64,000 bases of DNA from Chryseobacterium cheonjiense (GCF_012927265.1 NZ_JABBGF010000002.1:186001-250000), one strand, 5' to 3'. Shown: positions 27,723-35,952, numbered from the stretch's first letter. Notes: a model not told the origin generated them from the letters alone. A program made the numbers and translations.

Positions 27723-28478
27723 ATGAAAACCATTGAAGAAGTTTTGAAAAAATTAGATGATATTATCCTTTGGGCCAAACAAAACCAAAGTTCCATCGGA
27801 TATTTTGCCTGCACCTACCGAATCATGACTGCAGCGGTTCTGAAAGGAATCCAGCAGAAAAAATTCGAGGACAATCCCAGGTTGATACAGCTTGACATTG
27901 CCTTTGCCAACCGTTACCTTGATGCATGGGAAGCATATTCCAAAGGAAAAAAATGCACCAACTCATGGTTTATTGCCTTTGAAGCAGCCAAAAATAAAAA
28001 CCTGCTTATCCTACAGCATATTTTTCTCGGTATGAATGCACACATCAATCTTGACTTAGGAGTTTCTGCAGCTTCGATTATGCCCTACAGGAAAATTAAT
28101 CCTCTAAAGAAAGATTTTGAAACCATCAATACCGTAATTGCATCAATTAATCAAAAAGTTCAGGATTCATTGAATCAGATCTGCTATCCCGTAGATTTAA
28201 TTGATAAAATTTCAAACGGAAAAGACAATACCGTCCTGGATTTCGCCATTTCAAAAGCAAGAGAAACTTCCTGGGCATCGGCAGTCATCACTTCAAACAC
28301 GCCCGGCATTTTACGGGAATCCGTCATCGGTATTATCGATTATGCCGCAGCAAAAGTTGCCACACAGATTATACACCCGAAAGTTCTGACACCGGCACTG
28401 CTTAAGGAATTAAAGAAATGCGAAAGCAGTGATATCGTGAAAAACATTGAGACCCTGGCTTCAACAAAAAATACATAA
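27723..28478 (+). CDS. DUF5995 family protein
   Basis: The 251-residue cytoplasmic protein carries the DUF5995 hallmark GMNAHINLDLGVSAAS around residues 100-115, preceded by an FANRYLDAW helix and followed by a helical bundle. The conserved His in NAHINLDLG could bind metal, but no function is established for the family. No signal peptide is present. It ends 8 bp before a convergent SGNH hydrolase gene, with no obvious terminator between them. Confidence 0.85.
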   Translation: MKTIEEVLKKLDDIILWAKQNQSSIGYFACTYRIMTAAVLKGIQQKKFEDNPRLIQLDIAFANRYLDAWEAYSKGKKCTNSWFIAFEAAKNKNLLILQHIFLGMNAHINLDLGVSAASIMPYRKINPLKKDFETINTVIASINQKVQDSLNQICYPVDLIDKISNGKDNTVLDFAISKARETSWASAVITSNTPGILRESVIGIIDYAAAKVATQIIHPKVLTPALLKELKKCESSDIVKNIETLASTKNT

Positions 28479-28486
28479 GTACCTCA

Positions 28487-29146
28487 TTACTTTATATCCA
28501 GTCTTTTCAACAGGATAGACTCCATTTTTTCATATCCTTTTGCGGTAGGATGAATTTCATCTTCCGTATAGATCTTATCCAGTCCGTTTCGTGAATCTTT
28601 CATTGCAGAATGATAATCCACGTAAGGAATATTATGATTTTTTGCATAGCTCTCAATCATTGTATTGAGCTCGATCACCTTTTGTGCCGGATACATATTC
28701 TTTCTCCATCCAAAATCATATGCAGGAAGAACAGAACATAGTACAACTTTAATATTATTTGCCTTAGCCAGCTCTGCCATTGAAACAATATTTCCAAAAA
28801 CTTTATCCAGCGAAATCGGACCCTGATTTTCAGCAATATCATTCGTTCCGGCAAGAATAATTACCCGTTTCGGTTTCAAATTAATAACATCCAGCCTGAA
28901 TCTCAAAAGCATCTGTGAAGTTACCTGTCCACTGATTCCCCTCCCTACAAAATTATGTTTTGTAAAGAACAACGGATCTGTAGAAAACCAACCTTCTGTA
29001 ATAGAATCTCCCATAAATACAGTGTTGGGAGCTATATTTTGCGACATGATCTCCTGATTTTGTTTTTCATATTTAGCATAGTTGGCAAAATCCTGCCCTG
29101 ACAATACGACTGAAAACATAATGGCTGCAATACTTAAGAATTTCAT
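28487..29146 (-). CDS. Secreted SGNH/GDSL-type esterase
   Basis: The 219-residue product has a signal peptide (to about SGQ, residue 18) and the full SGNH set: Ser in FMGDSITEGW (block I), Gly in the GRGISGQ block II, Asn in LAGTNDIAENQ (block III) and the Asp/His pair in EDEIHPTAKGY (block V). Members hydrolyse acyl esters on lipids, polysaccharides or peptidoglycan, and the specific substrate cannot be read here. It is exported or periplasmic. The nearest neighbours give no clue. Confidence 0.93.
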   Translation of the reverse strand: MKFLSIAAIMFSVVLSGQDFANYAKYEKQNQEIMSQNIAPNTVFMGDSITEGWFSTDPLFFTKHNFVGRGISGQVTSQMLLRFRLDVINLKPKRVIILAGTNDIAENQGPISLDKVFGNIVSMAELAKANNIKVVLCSVLPAYDFGWRKNMYPAQKVIELNTMIESYAKNHNIPYVDYHSAMKDSRNGLDKIYTEDEIHPTAKGYEKMESILLKRLDIK

Positions 29147-29193
29147 TAAAAAATGTTTTAAATTTAAAATGACAGAATAATGAATAATATTTA

Positions 29194-29201
29194 CAAATAT
29201 A
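29194..29201 (-). promoter_or_regulatory. Promoter -7 element of the SGNH hydrolase gene
   Basis: TATATTTG on the minus strand, 47 bp before the ATG. Confidence 0.4.
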
Positions 29202-29304
29202 CGTTTTGAAATGATCTTAAACTTTACTACGAACTATATTTAAAAATTTTATTTTGAATTAAAAACTTACGGTTTCCCGGAAAAGAAATCATCTTTCCTT
29301 TTTG

Positions 29305-29312
29305 TAATTTTG
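29305..29312 (+). promoter_or_regulatory. Promoter -7 element of rmuC, giving a near-leaderless mRNA
   Basis: TAATTTTG ends only 4 nt before the rmuC ATG, so the predicted transcription start is at or within a few bases of the start codon. Confidence 0.5.
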
Positions 29313-29316
29313 GAAA

Positions 29317-30825
29317 ATGGAGATCACATATTTAATAATCGGATGTATCGTCGGCGGATTTATCGGGGCGCTCATTCAGTATTTCGCCGTAAAGTCATCA
29401 ATGATTTCAAGAAAATCTTTTGATGAACTCAATAATCTGTATATCAAAAGTAATTCTGACCTTGAAAATGCCAATCTCAAAATTCAGGAGCTTAATCAGC
29501 ATATCATTACTGATAAAGAACTAAATCTGCAGCAAAGCGATCTGATGAATGATTTAAAAAACGAGTTTGCAAAAATCTCAGCAGAATACTCTTCTCTGAA
29601 TGCCCAGTTTCTGGAGCAAAAGCAGGTGCACCTTAAGCAGTCTTCCCAAATTGAAAATCTTCTGACAGAAAAACAGGCTCTTTTTGCCAAGAATTCTGAA
29701 CTTTCTGCCATCAATGAAAGCTTACATAAGTCGCTGGAAACCCAAAAACTGGAGATTACGAAAATCCAGGAAGAATCCAAACTGCAGTTTGAGAATCTCG
29801 CGAATAAGATTTTAGAGGAAAAAGCGGAAAAATTCACGACTTTAAATCAACATAATCTTAAAACCATTCTTGAGCCTTTTCAGGAAAAAATCACCGACCT
29901 CAAAAACCGCGTCAATGAAGCTTACGAAAAAGAAAACAAAGAACGTTTCTCACTGGCAGAAAAGGTAAAAGAACTTGCCGAACTGAATCAGCAGATTTCC
30001 GAAGATGCCAAAAAGCTGACCCGCGCTTTAAAGGGTGAAAGCAAAACGCAGGGAAACTGGGGAGAAATGATCCTGGAAAGCATCCTCGAAAAATCCGGGC
30101 TGGTAAAAGGCAGGGAATACTTCCTGGAACATGAGCTCAGAGATGAAGACAACAAAGCATTGTTTTCGGAATTCTCGGGGAAGAAAATGCGTCCGGACGC
30201 GGTCGTCAAATATCCGGATGAAAGAAATGTGATCATTGATTCTAAAGTTTCCCTTACCGCTTTTACCGAGCTTGTAGATGAAACCGATCAGGATGTATAT
30301 CGTATCAAACTAAACCAGCATTTGTCATCCATAAAAAATCACATTTCCCAACTGAGTCAGAAAGCTTATGACGATTATGGGAAATCGCTGGACTTCGTGA
30401 TGATGTTTATTCCCAGTGAACCGGCTTATATCGCTGCCATGCAGTCAGACCAAAACCTATGGAATTTTGCGTACGAAAAAAGAATTTTACTGCTCAATCC
30501 CAGCAATCTTATTACTTCTTTAAAACTGATTGCCGATCTATGGAAACGTGAATACCAAAACCGGAACTCTATGGAAATTGCCGACCGCGGTGCTCGGCTG
30601 TACGATAAATTTGTCGGTTTTATAGATAACCTGGAAAAAGTAGGAAAGAATCTTGATATGGCCAAAAATACTTACAATGAAGCCTACAAACAGCTTTCTA
30701 CAGGAAACGACAATCTGGTACTGCAAACCCAGAAACTAAAACAACTTGGCATAAAGAATAAAAAAGAACTTCCTCAAAGTCTCATCGAAAGTTCTCAAGC
30801 ATACCTTGATCTTACGAGGGAATAA
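29317..30825 (+). CDS. rmuC: DNA recombination protein RmuC homologue
   Basis: The 502-residue product has an N-terminal membrane anchor (about residues 5-22), a long coiled coil (25-200) and the RmuC core: LTRALKGESKTQGNWGEMIL, RPDAVVKYPDERNVIIDSKV and FVMMFIPSEPAYIAAMQ. RmuC is a predicted PD-(D/E)XK-fold nuclease that limits inversion and rearrangement at short inverted repeats in E. coli; the Asp and Lys of IIDSKV fit that active site. Downstream there is an unusually long perfect hairpin. Confidence 0.95.
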   Translation: MEITYLIIGCIVGGFIGALIQYFAVKSSMISRKSFDELNNLYIKSNSDLENANLKIQELNQHIITDKELNLQQSDLMNDLKNEFAKISAEYSSLNAQFLEQKQVHLKQSSQIENLLTEKQALFAKNSELSAINESLHKSLETQKLEITKIQEESKLQFENLANKILEEKAEKFTTLNQHNLKTILEPFQEKITDLKNRVNEAYEKENKERFSLAEKVKELAELNQQISEDAKKLTRALKGESKTQGNWGEMILESILEKSGLVKGREYFLEHELRDEDNKALFSEFSGKKMRPDAVVKYPDERNVIIDSKVSLTAFTELVDETDQDVYRIKLNQHLSSIKNHISQLSQKAYDDYGKSLDFVMMFIPSEPAYIAAMQSDQNLWNFAYEKRILLLNPSNLITSLKLIADLWKREYQNRNSMEIADRGARLYDKFVGFIDNLEKVGKNLDMAKNTYNEAYKQLSTGNDNLVLQTQKLKQLGIKNKKELPQSLIESSQAYLDLTRE

Positions 30826-30836
30826 TATTTTTTAAT

Positions 30837-30885
30837 TTTACCAGCCTCAAGCTCCGGCCTTCGGCCGGAGCTTGAGGCTGGTAAA
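30837..30885. repeat. Perfect 23-bp inverted repeat with 3-nt loop
   Basis: Both arms are exact over 23 bp with loop TTC; the inner part is GC-rich (CTCCGGCC / GGCCGGAG). It lies 12 bp after the rmuC stop and before the methyltransferase promoter. No U-run follows on the plus strand. It may act as a terminator or mRNA-stabilising hairpin, or be a mobile palindromic element. Confidence 0.9.
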
Positions 30886-30919
30886 GGATCACACCAAGCC
30901 ATTTTAAAAAGATTTTACA

Positions 30920-30927
30920 TAATTTTG
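30920..30927 (+). promoter_or_regulatory. Promoter -7 element of the TrmH-family gene, near-leaderless
   Basis: TAATTTTG ends 4 nt before the ATG at 30932, the same arrangement as rmuC. Confidence 0.5.
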
Positions 30928-30931
30928 CAGC

Positions 30932-31696
30932 ATGGTAATAGAAAGCTTTCAGAACGAAAAAGTAAAATACATCACCAAACTCCTTACCGACAACAGATTT
31001 CGTAAAAAGTCGGAAGTTTTTGCGGTGGAAGGACAGCAGGAAAATGACCGTGCCCAAAGATTCGGCTTTGAACCTGTAGAGTTTTTCATCTGTGAAAATA
31101 TCTTTCAGCAGGAATTACCGAAAGGTAAGATTCATCTTGTAAGTGATAAAGTGTATGAAAAGATTGCTTACCGCGGAAGTTCGGAAGGAATCATCGGAGT
31201 ATACAAAACGAAAGAAACCGATCTGTTTTCTTTTGAGCCTAAGGAAGACTCTACGATTATTGTAGTGGAAGGCGTTGAGAAGCCCGGAAATCTGGGCGCC
31301 ATTTTAAGAAGCTGTGAAGCTTTCGGCGTTGACGGACTTATTGTTTCTGACGGAAAGACGGACTTCTACAACCCAAATGTAATCCGATCCAGTGTAGGCT
31401 GTCTTTTCGGGATGAATGTATTTCAGGCAGAAAATGAGCAGACCATGGAATTTCTGGATAGAAATGGCTACAACATTTACACTACCATTATGGATGAAAG
31501 TTCACAGAATCTTTACTTAAGGGATTTCAGACAAAAATCAGCTGTTATTTTCGGGACCGAACATTCGGGGCTCAGTGAATTCTGGTCGGGAAAGGGACAA
31601 AACACTCTTATTCCGATGGCTGGAAGCATAGACTCACTCAATCTGAGTAATGCCGTAGCAATTACATGCTATGAAACTCTGAGACAGAAAAGTTGA
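30932..31696 (+). CDS. TrmH/SpoU-family RNA 2'-O-ribose methyltransferase
   Basis: The 254-residue protein has an N-terminal RNA-binding domain (residues 1-95, of the 50S L30e-like substrate-binding type, starting NEKVKYITKLLTDNRFRKKS) and a C-terminal SPOUT domain. The three knotted-fold motifs are visible: EKPGNLGAILRSCEAFG, VIFGTEHSGLSEFW and IPMAGSIDSLNLSNAVAITCYE. It methylates a ribose in rRNA or tRNA using S-adenosylmethionine. RlmB-like 23S rRNA methylation is the likeliest role, but tRNA methylation cannot be excluded. Confidence 0.92.
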   Translation: MVIESFQNEKVKYITKLLTDNRFRKKSEVFAVEGQQENDRAQRFGFEPVEFFICENIFQQELPKGKIHLVSDKVYEKIAYRGSSEGIIGVYKTKETDLFSFEPKEDSTIIVVEGVEKPGNLGAILRSCEAFGVDGLIVSDGKTDFYNPNVIRSSVGCLFGMNVFQAENEQTMEFLDRNGYNIYTTIMDESSQNLYLRDFRQKSAVIFGTEHSGLSEFWSGKGQNTLIPMAGSIDSLNLSNAVAITCYETLRQKS

Positions 31697-31725
31697 CTTA
31701 CCTAAGTCTATTTTATATAAGCATA

Positions 31726-31756
31726 AAAAAACCGCATCACTAGGTGAGCGGTTCTT
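31726..31756. terminator. Terminator between convergent genes
   Basis: A stem AACCGC(A)TCAC / GTGAGCGGTT with loop TAG and one bulged A is flanked by an A-run and TCTTTTATTTT. It serves the methyltransferase gene and the convergent small lipoprotein gene. Confidence 0.75.
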
Positions 31757-31777
31757 TTATTTTAAAGCGTGCTTTAA

Positions 31778-32047
31778 TTATTTTTTAGCAGCATCTTCTT
31801 TCTTAGCGTCAGCTTTTACTTCTTCTTTAGCTACGTTAGCGTCAGCTTTAACTGAATCTTTAGCAGCATCAGCGTTAGCTTTTACTGTATCTACAGTAGC
31901 GTTAGCTGTAGAATCGATAGCAGCAGTAGCTGAATCAGCTGTAGCGTTTACTGAATCTGTAGCGTTTTCAGTAGAGTTAGCTTCAGTTTTTTTACAAGCA
32001 ACTAGAGAGATAGCAGCGATAGCAGCTACGAATAATGACTTTTTCAT
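31778..32047 (-). CDS. Small Ala/Lys/Asp-rich repetitive lipoprotein
   Basis: The 89-residue product has a lipoprotein signal (SLVACKK, Cys18). The mature part is almost entirely Ala, Lys, Asp, Thr, Ser and Val in short degenerate repeats (DSVNATADSATAAIDSTANA, then KANADAAKDSVKADANV and KEEVKADAKKEDA). It is likely an extended or amphipathic-helical surface polymer-like protein, similar in style to other small Ala-rich lipoproteins of Flavobacteriia. The DNA shows matching repetition (GCAGCATCAGCGTTAGCT and variants on the plus strand). No function is known. Confidence 0.85.
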   Translation of the reverse strand: MKKSLFVAAIAAISLVACKKTEANSTENATDSVNATADSATAAIDSTANATVDTVKANADAAKDSVKADANVAKEEVKADAKKEDAAKK

Positions 32048-32117
32048 AATAAATTAAATTTAATTTTGTTAATATTGTTTTATAAAATCTTTTCTCTGTT
32101 CGGTTATTTGAACAAGA

Positions 32118-32125
32118 CAAAGGTA
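32118..32125 (-). promoter_or_regulatory. Promoter -7 element of the Ala-rich lipoprotein gene
   Basis: TACCTTTG on the minus strand, 70 bp before the ATG. It forms one arm of a 10-bp inverted repeat with the divergent promoter. Confidence 0.55.
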
Positions 32126-32140
32126 TAGCAGATAGAAAAT

Positions 32141-32171
32141 TTGTTTAAGAAAAATAATTGTAATACCTTTG
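32141..32171 (+). promoter_or_regulatory. Promoter of the divergent membrane protein gene
   Basis: TTG, 20 bp, TACCTTTG, an exact consensus match. It is the mirror image of the -7 element on the other strand (ATACCTTTGT versus ACAAAGGTAT). Confidence 0.6.
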
Positions 32172-32231
32172 TAAAATAGTTTTACAAATAAATATACCTG
32201 ATAATCAATAATTTAATTATTTTAAAATAAA

Positions 32232-33395
32232 TTGACTGATTTAGATTTATTACACTTTGAGCAGCTGAAAAAGGATGTACAGGCTCAATATCTGAAAGAA
32301 CATACCCCTTCCTATGATGATATTTCTAAATGGAAGGGAATTGATATCATCTATTTTCAGGAAGACCTCCGCAAAAAAGCGAAAGGAAACATCAGTGAAA
32401 AATCTTTTTATACCTACTTTAAAAATTCTCCCGTTACCAAATTACCAAGAATTGATATGCTCAATTTATTGAGTATTTATGCAGGATACGACTCATGGTA
32501 CGGATTCAAAAAGCAGCATCTTTTTGCCGGAGAGTTATTAAAAGATGATGAAGATATCAGCGATGAAGATCTTACAGAAATGGAAAAAACAGTTTCCGGA
32601 TCTCCTAATCTCCCAATAACTGAAAATCCGGCACAAAAACAGCCTGAAAACGCAGCTGACAACATCGATTTACAAAAATACACATCTGAAAATCAACCTA
32701 TTAATAAAACAGAAGAAATAATAACAGTAAGTAAAACCAACGAGCAAAAACCTAAGAAAAATTTCATCAGAAAAAATGTCTGGGCGCTTGTAACTTCTAT
32801 TTTAGTTATTCTTACCGGTCTTTTAGGATTCAAAGATGTTCTTTTTTCACAAACGTATAAATACTGTTTTACGGATGCCGACCGAGGCGTTGGTGTTGTC
32901 AATACACTCGAAATAAAAGTCATTAAAGAAAATGAATCGCCGATTCTTTATAAAATAAAACCAGGAGAGTGTTTTTATTATTCTACAAAGGATAAGAATC
33001 TGAAAATGCAGATCAGCTCGCCATTCTATGAATATCTGGAAGTTAACAGAAGCCTGGAAAACGCTCCTGACGAAGAAATTATAGAGCTGAAACCGGACGA
33101 TTATAAAATGGCTGCCTATTATTTCTCTATTAAAGACGCCAACGGCGATCCTGAAGAGCTGAAGAGAAAAAGAAACCAGCTGGAAAGCTTAATCAGCAAA
33201 AATGCTGTTATCTACCAGATCTATGACAACAATATCTACGGAATAGAAAGACTGGACAAACAGAAATATATTACACTTGTCACCACACCGACGACTTCTT
33301 TAAAGAATTTGAGTGTAATAGAAATGAAAAAAGATAATAACGGAAAGATCATCTCCATCAAATTTAAAATTGCAACAGATGAAAAGAATAAATAA
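32232..33395 (+). CDS. Single-pass membrane protein of unknown function, TTG start
   Basis: The 387-residue product starts with TTG; an in-frame stop three codons upstream and no nearby ATG make that start likely. Residues 1-90 are a soluble domain of alternating helices (SYDDISKWKGIDIIYFQEDL, SEKSFYTYFKN, MLNLLSIYAGYDSWYGFKK) that may be a DNA- or protein-binding module. A charged linker follows, then one membrane helix (about 182-200), then a beta-rich domain of about 180 residues outside the cytoplasm. It overlaps the next lipoprotein gene by 17 bp. A cytoplasmic domain joined to a periplasmic one suggests signalling, but I recognise no family. Confidence 0.75.
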   Translation: MTDLDLLHFEQLKKDVQAQYLKEHTPSYDDISKWKGIDIIYFQEDLRKKAKGNISEKSFYTYFKNSPVTKLPRIDMLNLLSIYAGYDSWYGFKKQHLFAGELLKDDEDISDEDLTEMEKTVSGSPNLPITENPAQKQPENAADNIDLQKYTSENQPINKTEEIITVSKTNEQKPKKNFIRKNVWALVTSILVILTGLLGFKDVLFSQTYKYCFTDADRGVGVVNTLEIKVIKENESPILYKIKPGECFYYSTKDKNLKMQISSPFYEYLEVNRSLENAPDEEIIELKPDDYKMAAYYFSIKDANGDPEELKRKRNQLESLISKNAVIYQIYDNNIYGIERLDKQKYITLVTTPTTSLKNLSVIEMKKDNNGKIISIKFKIATDEKNK

Positions 33396-33963
33396 CTTTT
33401 TAATTTTTACGGTATGGCTTCTTGTATTTGTTTCCTGTAACAACAAGAAAACGGAAATAAGTGATCTGGATAAGCTAAGAAACAGTAACAATACCAAAAC
33501 CTACCCAGCTGTTCAGATGGACAGTGCACAGGCGATCAATTATATCACAAAACAGAAAGTCCAGGAGCTCCTCGATCTATCAACACTTTACCTGTCCGGA
33601 AACAGAAACACGGAAATCGACACTGTGATCTATTCACAGATGCAGAGTTATTTCCATAAGCCGGACAGCCTTACTTTCAAAAATCTGTTTCATGAATTGG
33701 ACAGCCTGAAGGTAAAAGCAGTGAAGGTTAATAATCTGGAAGTCTATAAAGACCTGCACAATCAGGATACGCTGGATTTTGCGAAATTCAGTGTAGAATA
33801 TTTCGACAATAAGAATAAATCTTTGGGTACTTTTGAGAAAAATGCGCAGTACATCCTTGTTTCTACACCCAATACGAAGAAAGAATTCAAATTTTTCTTC
33901 CTGAATTTTTATTCCAATCCGTTGTTGAAGAAAGACAGTACCTCTGTAGGAGTCACCAGATAG
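33379..33963 (+). CDS. Lipoprotein of unknown function
   Basis: From the ATG at 33379 (MKRINNFLIFTVWLLVFVSC) the product has 194 residues and a lipobox ending at Cys20. It overlaps the upstream membrane protein gene by 17 bp, so the two are probably translated together and may act in the same complex. The mature domain has no recognisable motif. The 3' end overlaps the convergent cyclo-ligase gene by 55 bp, which is unusually deep for two real genes; both readings look genuine, as each is needed for a complete domain or reasonable C-terminus. Confidence 0.75.
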   Translation: MKRINNFLIFTVWLLVFVSCNNKKTEISDLDKLRNSNNTKTYPAVQMDSAQAINYITKQKVQELLDLSTLYLSGNRNTEIDTVIYSQMQSYFHKPDSLTFKNLFHELDSLKVKAVKVNNLEVYKDLHNQDTLDFAKFSVEYFDNKNKSLGTFEKNAQYILVSTPNTKKEFKFFFLNFYSNPLLKKDSTSVGVTR

Positions 33964-34487
33964 TCTACGGGAATATCATTTTCCCAGACATCATCAATAT
34001 TTTCATCGGGGTTAAAATAATTAACTCCGATTTTTTTTGTCTTTCCATAAAGTGTTTCAAAAAAACCGTCATAGAACCCTTTTCCGTAGCCAACCCTGTT
34101 TCCGTGTCTGTCGCAGTATAAAAGTGGCGTAATTACAAAATCAAAATCTAAAACTTCTGAATTTTCATTGGAAACCGGTTCGGAAATCCCCCAATTATTA
34201 AGTTCAAATTTTGAATCTGCAAATATTTCTACAGAAATCAGTTTTGTATCGACAATTTTTGGAACAAAGATCCTGATATCCCGACTTAAGAAGTAATCTA
34301 TGAAAATATGAGTATCAATTTCCTTAAATTTCTCAATCGGAATAAAAATATGTACTTTCTGACTTGGAAAAGGTTTAAAGTAATCAACGAAATTTTTAAA
34401 AATATTTTCTGACAACAAGGCAACCTCATCAATGGACAAGGCTTTTCGCATTTCTAAATAATTTTTTCTAAGTTCAGACTTTCTCAT
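33909..34487 (-). CDS. fau: 5-formyltetrahydrofolate cyclo-ligase
   Basis: The 192-residue enzyme converts 5-formyl-THF to 5,10-methenyl-THF with ATP, salvaging a folate storage form. The family signature is clear near the C-terminus: DRHGNRVGYGKGFYDGFF, preceded by FVITPLLYCD, and the N-terminal MRKSELRKNYLEMRKAL supplies the basic ATP/folate region. I chose ATG at 34487 over TTG two codons upstream. The last 55 bp overlap the convergent lipoprotein gene. The C-terminal residues VTPTEVLSFFNNGLE are within normal length for the family. Confidence 0.93.
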   Translation of the reverse strand: MRKSELRKNYLEMRKALSIDEVALLSENIFKNFVDYFKPFPSQKVHIFIPIEKFKEIDTHIFIDYFLSRDIRIFVPKIVDTKLISVEIFADSKFELNNWGISEPVSNENSEVLDFDFVITPLLYCDRHGNRVGYGKGFYDGFFETLYGKTKKIGVNYFNPDENIDDVWENDIPVDYLVTPTEVLSFFNNGLE

Positions 34488-34587
34488 AGCCAAATGTATA
34501 AAAAGATAGCGCTCCTACGGAGCGCCATTTATAAAATTGGAAACTACACAGATAAAATTCTGCGGAATTTCTGTTACTTTACATCTA

Positions 34588-35952
34588 TTAATCTAAAATC
34601 TTGTACAGTTTATCCGATAAACGCACTCTGAAAGGCAGTTCAAAAGTAATCTGATCTCCTTCTTTCGCCGTATCGCTGAAGTTTCCATTAACAAAAATAC
34701 TGGATACTTCAACTTCCTGATCTCCTGTTGTAGGTCCGGAAATCAACACTTTATCTCCTACGGAAAGTCCGTTATTTTCAATTAAAAACTGAGCAATTTT
34801 AGATTTTGAATAATAATGTTCTGCTTTCCCGATTAATACTTTTTTAGTCTTGATTTTCTGGCGGATGTCTTTGGTTTCAGGTTTTGCTGCTTTTGCCAAC
34901 GGCTTGTCCGGAAGATCTCCTGATTTTTTAAATTTTAAAGCTTCGGATTTTCCTTTTCTGAAGACTTTATTGCCCACCTGCAGACCTTTTCTCAGCTTTA
35001 CCTGCTCTTCCCATGGTAAATGAATGATTTCCTGACATTCCGTTGAACAGCAATTTTCCATCGCCGCTTTACATTCGTCACACTGGATAAACAGTAAATG
35101 ACAGGCATCATTCGCACAATTGGTATGGTTGTCACAAGGTTTTCCGCACTGATGGCACTGTGCAATAATATCGTCGGTAATTCTCTCTCCTAATCTGTGA
35201 TCAAATACGAAGTTTTTACCTATAAATTTACTCTGAATTCCCTCTTCTTTAATCTGACGGGTATATTCAATAATTCCACCCTCAAGCTGGAAAACATTCT
35301 TAAAGCCCTGGTGTTTAAAGTATGCACTTGCCTTTTCACAACGGATTCCTCCGGTACAATACATTAAAAGGTTTTTATCTTCTTTAAAATCCTGTAATTG
35401 TTCATTAATGATCGGCAGACTTTCTCTGAAGTTTTCCACATCAGGCGTAATGGCTCCTTCAAAATGCCCTACTTCACTTTCATAATGGTTCCTGAAATCT
35501 ACGACAATGGTATTCGGATCTTCAAGCAAAGTGTTAAATTCTTTTGCTCTTAAATGAACGCCTTTATTGGTAACATCAAAAGTCTCATCGTTCAGACCAT
35601 CGGCTACGATTTTATTTCTGACTTTGATGGTTAATTTTAAAAATGAATGATTATCCTGCTCCACTGCCACATTCAGACGAATGCCCCTCATGAAATCATA
35701 AGCCTCAAGCGTTTCGCGAAATGCCTCGAAATTGTCCGCAGGAACGCTCATCTGAGCATTGATTCCTTCATGAGCAACATAAATACGGCCCAATGCATCA
35801 AGAGCATCCCAGGCTATAAATAAATCGTCACGAAATTTTTTTGGGTCTTCAATTTTGGCATACGCATAGAAAGATAATGTAAGGCGCTCTTTTCCGGCCT
35901 CATCTATAAGTCGAGCTCTTTCTTCTGCGCTTAAGGTGTTGTACAGTTGCAT
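34588..35952 (-). CDS. trhO: tRNA uridine(34) hydroxylase TrhO with extra C-terminal domain
   Basis: The first 340 residues match TrhO (YceA): an N-terminal acylphosphatase-like domain, a rhodanese domain with the catalytic loop YCTGGIRCEKASAY, and a cysteine-rich segment (CHQCGKPCDNHTNC, CHLLFIQCDEC, CCSTEC). TrhO makes 5-hydroxyuridine at the tRNA wobble position using O2. At 454 residues it is about 100 longer than E. coli YceA. The extension ends in a small beta-barrel-like unit (SVGDKVLISGPTTGDQEVEV, then GDQITFELPFRVRLSDKLYKI) that resembles the C-terminal domain of U32-peptidase-type proteins such as TrhP. That resemblance is by eye. Confidence 0.9.
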   Translation of the reverse strand: MQLYNTLSAEERARLIDEAGKERLTLSFYAYAKIEDPKKFRDDLFIAWDALDALGRIYVAHEGINAQMSVPADNFEAFRETLEAYDFMRGIRLNVAVEQDNHSFLKLTIKVRNKIVADGLNDETFDVTNKGVHLRAKEFNTLLEDPNTIVVDFRNHYESEVGHFEGAITPDVENFRESLPIINEQLQDFKEDKNLLMYCTGGIRCEKASAYFKHQGFKNVFQLEGGIIEYTRQIKEEGIQSKFIGKNFVFDHRLGERITDDIIAQCHQCGKPCDNHTNCANDACHLLFIQCDECKAAMENCCSTECQEIIHLPWEEQVKLRKGLQVGNKVFRKGKSEALKFKKSGDLPDKPLAKAAKPETKDIRQKIKTKKVLIGKAEHYYSKSKIAQFLIENNGLSVGDKVLISGPTTGDQEVEVSSIFVNGNFSDTAKEGDQITFELPFRVRLSDKLYKILD

